From contig NZ_QNUX01000003.1 of assembly GCF_003312425.1 (NCBI RefSeq), positions 268,062 through 332,061 on the forward strand: DNA of 64,000 nucleotides, written 5' to 3'. The translations under genes were made by a program, and so were the position numbers. A model generated the notes under the pieces. It was not told the origin of the DNA and did no database searches. It worked only from the letters and a program-made list of their open reading frames with translations. Shown piece by piece: positions 63,975-64,000 of this stretch (within the stretch, counting starts at the first letter, position 1; every line of letters begins with the position of its first letter). The DNA is from Flavobacterium psychrolimnae. GTDB lineage: Bacteria > Bacteroidota > Bacteroidia > Flavobacteriales > Flavobacteriaceae.

Positions 63975-64000
63975 ATGACTACAAAAAAAAGCATCCTGAT
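63975..64000 (+). CDS. Start of a gene cut by the right window edge
   Basis: ATG followed by codons for TTKKSIL runs into the window end; only eight codons are visible. The palindrome just upstream supports a regulated start here, but no family can be named from this length. Confidence 0.3.

Overview
The window reads as chromosomal DNA of a Flavobacterium-like member of the Bacteroidota. It is AT-rich. Many genes have the phylum's promoter box TAnnTTTG just upstream, and the families are typical: a TSP3-repeat OmpA protein, an Oar-like TonB receptor, an IPExxxVDY protein next to rnc and pyk, and an AddAB-like helicase/nuclease pair. I see no tRNA, rRNA, CRISPR array, IS transposase or prophage. 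Most genes are housekeeping.

Layout. 1-8888 (minus) holds the C-terminally cut AddB-like nuclease, a TSP3/OmpA porin, kbl and an AddA-like helicase/nuclease carrying an in-frame extra endonuclease domain. 9121-10716 (plus) holds rbfA and an FtsX-type permease. Then come dusB (minus), lepA (plus), pfkB (minus) and thiL (plus). 16124-20151 (minus) holds a response regulator/TPR histidine kinase pair, a 59-residue exported peptide gene and a LytTR regulator with an odd receiver. 20612-29573 mixes a barrel protein, glyQS, comF, sod, purF, a PfkB-type kinase, an orphan lipoprotein, rnhA and purN. 29750-34209 (plus) is the acpP-fabF-rnc-IPExxxVDY-pyk block. 34372-44117 holds a BI-1 protein, a PAS protein, dinB, a polytopic 'recombinase', a CYTH protein, rlpA, a small membrane protein and a large TonB-dependent receptor. 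44495-54477 (minus) holds pgi, an M23 peptidase, tryptophan dioxygenase, a DUF3108 protein, hppD, hmgA and a patatin/barrel protein. 54514-62837 holds uvrC, an AstE/AspA-type hydrolase, 5-FTHF cyclo-ligase, a small lipoprotein-like gene, lspA, a DksA-like gene and ileS. The right end holds mepB among cassette-like repeats and the first codons of another gene.

Genes that work together: pfkB, pgi and pyk (glycolysis); acpP and fabF (fatty acid elongation); purF and purN (purines); hppD and hmgA (tyrosine breakdown), with tryptophan dioxygenase nearby; rbfA, lepA, dusB, rnc, glyQS and ileS (translation and RNA); AddAB-like proteins, uvrC and dinB (DNA repair).

The most striking signal is in the AddA-like gene. 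A DUF559-type endonuclease domain of about 145 residues sits in-frame in the helicase, bounded by imperfect inverted GC-rich hairpin repeats. A further copy of one repeat is translated at the very N-terminus of the same protein. This looks like a mobile domain that spreads into reading frames without breaking them. The second signal is a family of four intergenic structured repeats with conserved ends and variable hairpins, one of them inside the predicted lepA leader.
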